A stretch of DNA of 12,813 bases from Chloroflexota bacterium (GTDB lineage Bacteria; Chloroflexota; Anaerolineae; B4-G1). The DNA is taken from NCBI GenBank assembly GCA_003648125.1, contig QMOE01000016.1, positions 1 through 12,813 on the forward strand, given 5' to 3'. The position numbers were made by a program, and so were the translations under genes. Every line of letters starts with the position of its first letter. Within the stretch, counting starts at the first letter, position 1. Below, one piece after another: positions 11,493 to 12,813 of the stretch. The notes beneath the pieces were generated by a model, which searched no databases, had not been told where the DNA came from, and worked only from the letters and a program-made list of their open reading frames with translations.

Positions 11493-12813
11493 ATGAAGCA
11501 AGCGGTAAGACGGATCAAGGCGTGGTGTCCATCCTTGGGTGGTCAACGTGGGCAGGCGATCATCATCGTCACTTTTGCCTTTGTAGGTCTCTTGGCCATG
11601 GTGGGGCTTGTGACCGATGCGGCTGTCCTTTTCGTTCACTACGACCACCTGCGGCGGGCTGTGGACGCCGCTGCCGTCGCCGCTGTTGGCCAATATCGGG
11701 AGGGACGGACTGCGCAAGAGCTTTACGACTCTGCGGCGCAACTCCTCCAGCTCCAACTGCCGGGTTTGCACAATGTTCGTTTCTATTGGTGCGATGAGCC
11801 GAGCGCCGCTGACACTGTCACAGATTTTCTGGGGGTAAACTATCAACCGCATATCCCGTCAGGCCAAAGCGGCACCTTGTGCCAGGCTGCGGGAGAAAGC
11901 CCGCGCAAGCGGGTGCGCATTGAGGCGGACTTGGAGGTAAATCTGTTTTTCCTGAGGTTTGTATGGGGCGACAGTGTGACCATCCATGCCCAGGCCGAGG
12001 CTGAGGCCGCGGTGCTCAACATGGTGCTCCTGCTGGATACGTCCGAATCCATGGCCTACACTACCTGCGATCCCTCCCTTCTCGAGCCGGACTTTTTCAC
12101 CTGCCTGGAAGGTTGCGTTGCGGCGGGCAACTGCCAGCCTTTCGACGGCACCCCCTCCGTGCGCTGGGCCGCCCATGCGTTCGTCAACACACTCATGCGT
12201 GACGGTGTGGATCAGTTCGCCGTTTATCACCTGGACAAGACGCCGGTGCTTAGCCAGTCGGTGGAATCGTTCACCTGCCTTGACCCACCCACACTGACTT
12301 TTCCCGTCACCCTCACCGCCTCCAGCGGTGTGGTCATCCCTCTGACGACGACCAAGCCGGCCGTGTTGAACGCTATTACCGATACATCTCTTCTGAACGT
12401 CTACGTCCGTCCCCCGGCCGAGAACGTCGTCACCGGCGAGGCCTGCAACAGCCCGACCCACGTGGGAGGCTGGTGGGGTGAGGATGACGCGGGCATGGCG
12501 GTGGGCTACGGCTACCGTTGGGGTTCTACCAACATTGGCGGCGGCCTCCGCGAGGCGGTCGGAGAGTTGGTCAACAATGGCAGCACCGACGCCGCCGTTT
12601 GGGTCATCGTCCTGCTCAGCGACGGCGCGGCCAATACCACTGATAATGCTGCGGACGATAACGAATGGTGGACCTGTCCGGCGCCGTCAGATCGCCGCGC
12701 CGCGCCTGTTCTCAATGAGCGCAGTCGCGCGATCACTCCCGTCCCCTCCGGCACTCCCACTCCCGTCCCCTTTTGCCGCGATCCGGAAGCGAGCGATTTC
12801 TACGACCCCGCCA
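11493..12813 (+). CDS. TadG-like von Willebrand factor A protein (3' end beyond window)
   Basis: An open frame of 440 codons that runs off the right edge. The N-terminus has a TadE/TadG-type anchor (GQRGQAIIIVTFAFVGLLAM then VGLVTDAAVLF) followed by a helix RAVDAAAVAAVGQY. From about residue 176 a von Willebrand A domain begins: VLLLDTSESM supplies the metal-site DxSxS (Asp182, Ser184, Ser186). STNIGGGLREA (Thr346) and VIVLLSDGAAN (Asp377) supply the other metal-site positions. Cysteine-rich inserts lie between strands (about 190-215 and near 270). The role would be surface adhesion or pilus-linked anchoring (family knowledge). AGGAG lies 7 nt upstream of the ATG; a GTG one codon earlier is a possible start. 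Stop and total length are unknown. Confidence 0.88.
   Translation, partial: MKQAVRRIKAWCPSLGGQRGQAIIIVTFAFVGLLAMVGLVTDAAVLFVHYDHLRRAVDAAAVAAVGQYREGRTAQELYDSAAQLLQLQLPGLHNVRFYWCDEPSAADTVTDFLGVNYQPHIPSGQSGTLCQAAGESPRKRVRIEADLEVNLFFLRFVWGDSVTIHAQAEAEAAVLNMVLLLDTSESMAYTTCDPSLLEPDFFTCLEGCVAAGNCQPFDGTPSVRWAAHAFVNTLMRDGVDQFAVYHLDKTPVLSQSVESFTCLDPPTLTFPVTLTASSGVVIPLTTTKPAVLNAITDTSLLNVYVRPPAENVVTGEACNSPTHVGGWWGEDDAGMAVGYGYRWGSTNIGGGLREAVGELVNNGSTDAAVWVIVLLSDGAANTTDNAADDNEWWTCPAPSDRRAAPVLNERSRAITPVPSGTPTPVPFCRDPEASDFYDPA

Noticed and set aside
1..12813. tRNA or rRNA genes
   Set aside because: No cloverleaf or ribosomal RNA sequence was recognised on either strand by eye.

Overview
The window looks like a chromosomal segment of an environmental bacterium, most plausibly Chloroflexota (Anaerolineae-like). 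That placement is an inference from the gene mix: a PdxS-type vitamin B6 gene, a membrane spermidine-synthase-like protein, a Flp/TadE/TadG pilus set, a DegS/DegU-like pair, and many short inverted-repeat elements between genes. Five genes here (510-2918, pcm, prsW-like, dedA-like, tadE-like) end in TGA, so UGA is a normal stop in this genome.

Layout. (1) 1-74 is the start of pdxS on the minus strand, and 75-509 is a divergent promoter region holding two inverted-repeat elements. (2) 510-2918 (+) is a large membrane protein with a spermidine-synthase-like methyltransferase core. It converges on, and overlaps, a minus-strand pair: an SRPBCC protein followed by a lipoprotein-type L-isoaspartyl methyltransferase. 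(3) 4132-4782 is a repeat-rich intergenic region with one inverted-repeat element inserted inside another. Both insertions carry target-site duplications. (4) 4783-6033 (+) is the highlight: a DsbA-like thioredoxin-fold lipoprotein fused to a cyclophilin-type PPIase. It is read through an in-frame UGA exactly where the first active-site cysteine belongs (U-P-G-C), and a hairpin just downstream fits the bacterial SECIS model. An ordinary gene caller would split it into two ORFs. A PrsW-like membrane protease follows at a 16-bp distance. (5) A DedA-family membrane protein lies convergently at 7277-7921 (-). (6) 7922-8365 is a second repeat-rich region. (7) 8366-10170 (+) encodes a NarL/DegU-type response regulator and a soluble DegS-like histidine kinase. 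(8) 10286-12813 (+) encodes a 48-residue Flp pilin, a TadE-like pseudopilin and a TadG-like von Willebrand A protein that runs off the window. This is the start of a Tad pilus locus.

How the parts may work together. The selenoprotein fusion and the PrsW-like protease suggest an envelope protein folding and quality-control operon. The kinase/regulator pair sits directly upstream of the pilus genes and may control them; an inverted repeat overlaps the -35 of the pilin promoter. Several inverted-repeat elements share an architecture of paired hairpins bounded by GTAG and CTAC, like REP/BIME elements, yet two of them also have terminal inverted repeats and 9-bp target duplications. Two elements lie between a good promoter and the ribosome binding site of the gene it should drive (pdxS and the selenoprotein gene), so they should be part of those 5' leaders.
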